Source of the DNA: Rhabdophis nuchalis | Lineage: Eukaryota; Chordata; Lepidosauria; Squamata; Natricidae | DNA length: 64,000 bases | Direction of reading: 5' to 3' | NCBI GenBank assembly: GCA_039707465.1 | Contig: CM077653.1 | Coordinates: 5,317,184 to 5,381,183 of the forward strand | Part shown: one piece after another, positions 62,284 to 64,000 of the stretch | Position numbering within the stretch: position 1 is the stretch's first letter | Layout of the letters: every line of letters starts with the position of its first letter | Made by a program: the position numbers and the translations under genes | The notes under the pieces: generated by a model | What the model was told of the DNA's origin: nothing | Seen by the model: only the letters and a program-made list of their open reading frames with translations | Databases searched by the model: none

Positions 62284-62582
62284 ACGAAAGGTCGGCAGTT
62301 TGGCGGTTCGAATCCCTAGTGCCGCGTAACGGAGTGAGCTCCCGTTACTTGTCCCAGCTTCTGCCAACCTAGCCGTTCGAAAGCATGTAAAAAATGCAAG
62401 TAGAAAAATAGGGACCACCTTTGGTGGGAAGGGAACAGCGTTCCGTGGGCCTTTGGCATTGAGTCATGCCATCCACATGACCACGGAGACATCTTCGGAC
62501 AGCGCTGGCTCTTCAGCTTTGAAACGGAGATGAGCACTGCCCCCTAGAGTCGGGAACGACTAGCACACTTTTACCTTTACAT
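62284..62582 (+). mobile_element. Sauria-type SINE (head truncated)
   Basis: AAGGTCGGCAGTTTGGCGGT, TCGAATCCCTAGTGCCGCGT, ATGAGCACTGCCCCCTAGAG, end CACTTTTACCTTTAC. Confidence 0.92.
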
Positions 62583-62599
62583 ACAGGAACAGGGTGTAT

Positions 62600-62995
62600 A
62601 TTTACGATGTACGACCACAGTTCAGCCCAGAATTTATGTTGCTAAGCGAGAAATATGTGAAGTTTTGCTTCCCTTTTACGACAATCTTGCGCCGCCTCTG
62701 TTCAGTGAATCACTGCAGTTGTTAAATTGGCAATAGGGATTGAGAAGGGAGCTTGGCTTCTCCGTGGACTTTGCTTGTTCAGGAAGTCACGAAAGAGGAA
62801 TCGCGTGGCCCCAGGATACTGCAACCCGTCATAAATATGGACCAGCTGTCACCCTAATGTCAATCACGTGGGCATGGGGATGCTGCGATGGTCGTAAGTG
62901 TGAAAAATGGTCATGCTACCTTTTCCGGTGCCCTTGTAACTTTGGACAGCTTTGGACTTGAATGAGCTATTGTAAGTCAAGGTCTACATATGTAG
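62600..62995 (+). mobile_element. MITE-like element, near full length
   Basis: CGATGTACGACCACAGTTCA at the left; GAGCTATTGTAAGTCAAGGT at the right. Confidence 0.72.
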
Positions 62996-63054
62996 GAAAA
63001 GTGGAGGCCCCATCTGGTCATTAAGCTGAGGCGAGGAATATTTATGGGTGGGGG

Positions 63055-63572
63055 AGAGACACAGAGAGAGAGGGGGGGAGAGAAAGAGGGAGAGAAAGGA
63101 AGAGAGAGAGAGGGAGGAGAAAAACGGGAGAGAGGGGGAGAAAGAAGAGAGGGAGGGAGGGAGAAAATGGGAGAGACACATGGAGAAGAGAGGGAAGGAG
63201 AGAGAGAAAGAGGGAGAGAAAGAGGGAGAGAAAGAGGGAGAGAAAGAGGGAGAGAAAGAGGGAGAAAAAGGGAGAGAGGGGGGGAAAGAGAAAGGGGGGA
63301 GGTAAAGAGAGAAACAGGGAGAGGGAGGGAGAAAGAGAGAGAGAAAGGGAGGAGAAAGAGAGAGAGAAAGGGAGGGAGAAAGAGAGAAAGGGAGAGACAG
63401 AAAAAGGCATGGAGGAAGGGAGAAAAACAGAGAAAGGGAGAAAGAAGGATAGAAAGTGAGGGAGACGCACAGAGAGGGAGGGAGGGAAAGAGAAAGAGGG
63501 AGGGAGAGACAGACAGAGAGAGGAAGGGAGAGGGAGAGGAGGAGAGAGAAAGAGAGAAGGAGAGAGGAGGGC
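63055..63572. repeat. 520-bp purine tract (GAGA/GGGA)n
   Basis: Includes seven AGAGGGAGAAAG-like units at about 63200-63265. The long minus Ser/Pro/Leu frames and plus Arg/Glu frames are artefacts. Confidence 0.97.
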
Positions 63573-63587
63573 AGAAAGAGATGAACG

Positions 63588-63618
63588 GACACACACACAC
63601 ACACAAACACACACACAG
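63588..63618. repeat. (CA)n microsatellite
   Basis: About 14 CA units with one CAAACA interruption. Confidence 0.95.
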
Positions 63619-63619
63619 G

Positions 63620-63935
63620 ATTCTATGTATGCCGAACAGTCTTTGTAGATATGGGATCAAAGTCCACCGATTTTGCCTTCTTCCCACTTGCATCACCCAA
63701 ACAACCCCTGGCCTCACATCTTCTCTTCAGCCCAGGTGAGCTTCAAGCAGGTGTTGAGTCTTCAGAAGAAGTTCTTTGAAGTCCCACCCAAAGCAACCTT
63801 GTGTAACCGACGAGTAGGTGAGGGTGGGAAGGCTTCAAAGAAGCCCTAAAGAGAACACAACAGCTTAAATCTAATCATGGCTATCAAATAAACTTAGCTT
63901 ACCCAGCCTACCAAGTCCATGACCCCTCTAACTGT
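63620..63935. other. Unassigned DNA, no gene seen
   Basis: CTTCTCTTCAGCCCAGGTGAGC at 63720 has an acceptor and donor only 5 bp apart and is not called. Confidence 0.4.
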
Positions 63936-63939
63936 TTAA

Positions 63940-64000
63940 TAACCGAGTTGGAAGGGACCTTGCAGGTCAGCTAGTCCAACCCCCTGCCCAAGCAGGGAGA
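63940..64000 (-). mobile_element. CR1 or SINE 3' end, cut by the window edge
   Basis: AACCGAGTTGGAAGGGACCT, TCTAGTCC-like core and CCCCCTGCCCAAGCAGGGAG. Confidence 0.88.

Noticed and set aside
62977..63739. Frames of 190-246 codons on both strands
   Set aside because: Purine-tract translation with low complexity.
63720..63742. Acceptor and donor 5 bp apart (CAGCCCAGGTGAGC)
   Set aside because: Too small to support as an exon without RNA evidence.

Overview
This is a piece of vertebrate nuclear genome, almost certainly from a squamate and most likely a snake. The reasons are interspersed CR1 LINE ends, a BovB (RTE) LINE end, Sauria-type SINEs with their diagnostic 3' block, tRNA SINEs carrying a CR1 tail, hAT fold-back elements, and many long microsatellites, including (ATTCT)n tracts that begin exactly at LINE 3' ends. 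There are no bacterial genes, operons, CRISPR arrays, rRNA genes or functional tRNA genes. Most long open frames are low-complexity translations of microsatellites or antisense shadows.

Host gene content is small but real. The best candidate is a plus-strand gene. Its first coding exon is at about 13.85-14.24 kb and encodes a basic, serine-rich N-terminus that ends at a strong splice donor. A 66-bp internal exon at 35.23-35.30 kb has a clean acceptor and donor, and its phase fits the first exon exactly. Two further donor-terminated blocks at 41.7 kb (short peptide starting MGCG) and 52.35 kb (no ATG, 5'UTR-like) are also phase 2, so they look like alternative first exons of the same locus. 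A third possible promoter, with CCAAT and GC boxes, lies at 60.0-60.3 kb and starts a different frame (MDG...) that continues in frame into a small exon at 61.7 kb. I do not recognise the gene. The intervals between are introns or upstream regulatory DNA.

Layout: 0-5.5 kb has a 41-bp minisatellite, CR1, a SINE split by an L2 fragment, a 148-bp tandem repeat and a giant CT tract. 5.8-12.1 kb is a nested repeat cluster: a 1.8-kb L2-like LINE with an open reverse transcriptase frame inside a CR1, a perfect 130-bp palindrome next to a 554-bp hAT-like element, and a TIR-bearing MITE family. 13.3-14.24 kb is the first exon. 14.3-17.8 kb has CR1, an internally amplified hAT fold-back element, MITEs and ATATAACT arrays. 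18-34 kb is intronic DNA with SINEs, LTR-like elements, microsatellites and a homeodomain-rich block at 25.9-26.25 kb that may be an enhancer. 35-50 kb has the internal exon, the (ATTCT)n expansions, an L2-in-LINE nest and a diverged local duplication (42.1/45.3 kb). 50-64 kb has the alternative exons, dense purine/pyrimidine megatracts, a promoter-like 125-bp triplication, BovB and Sauria SINEs.

All family assignments come from motif recognition by eye. Repeat boundaries are good to about 5-20 bp unless a target duplication fixes them.
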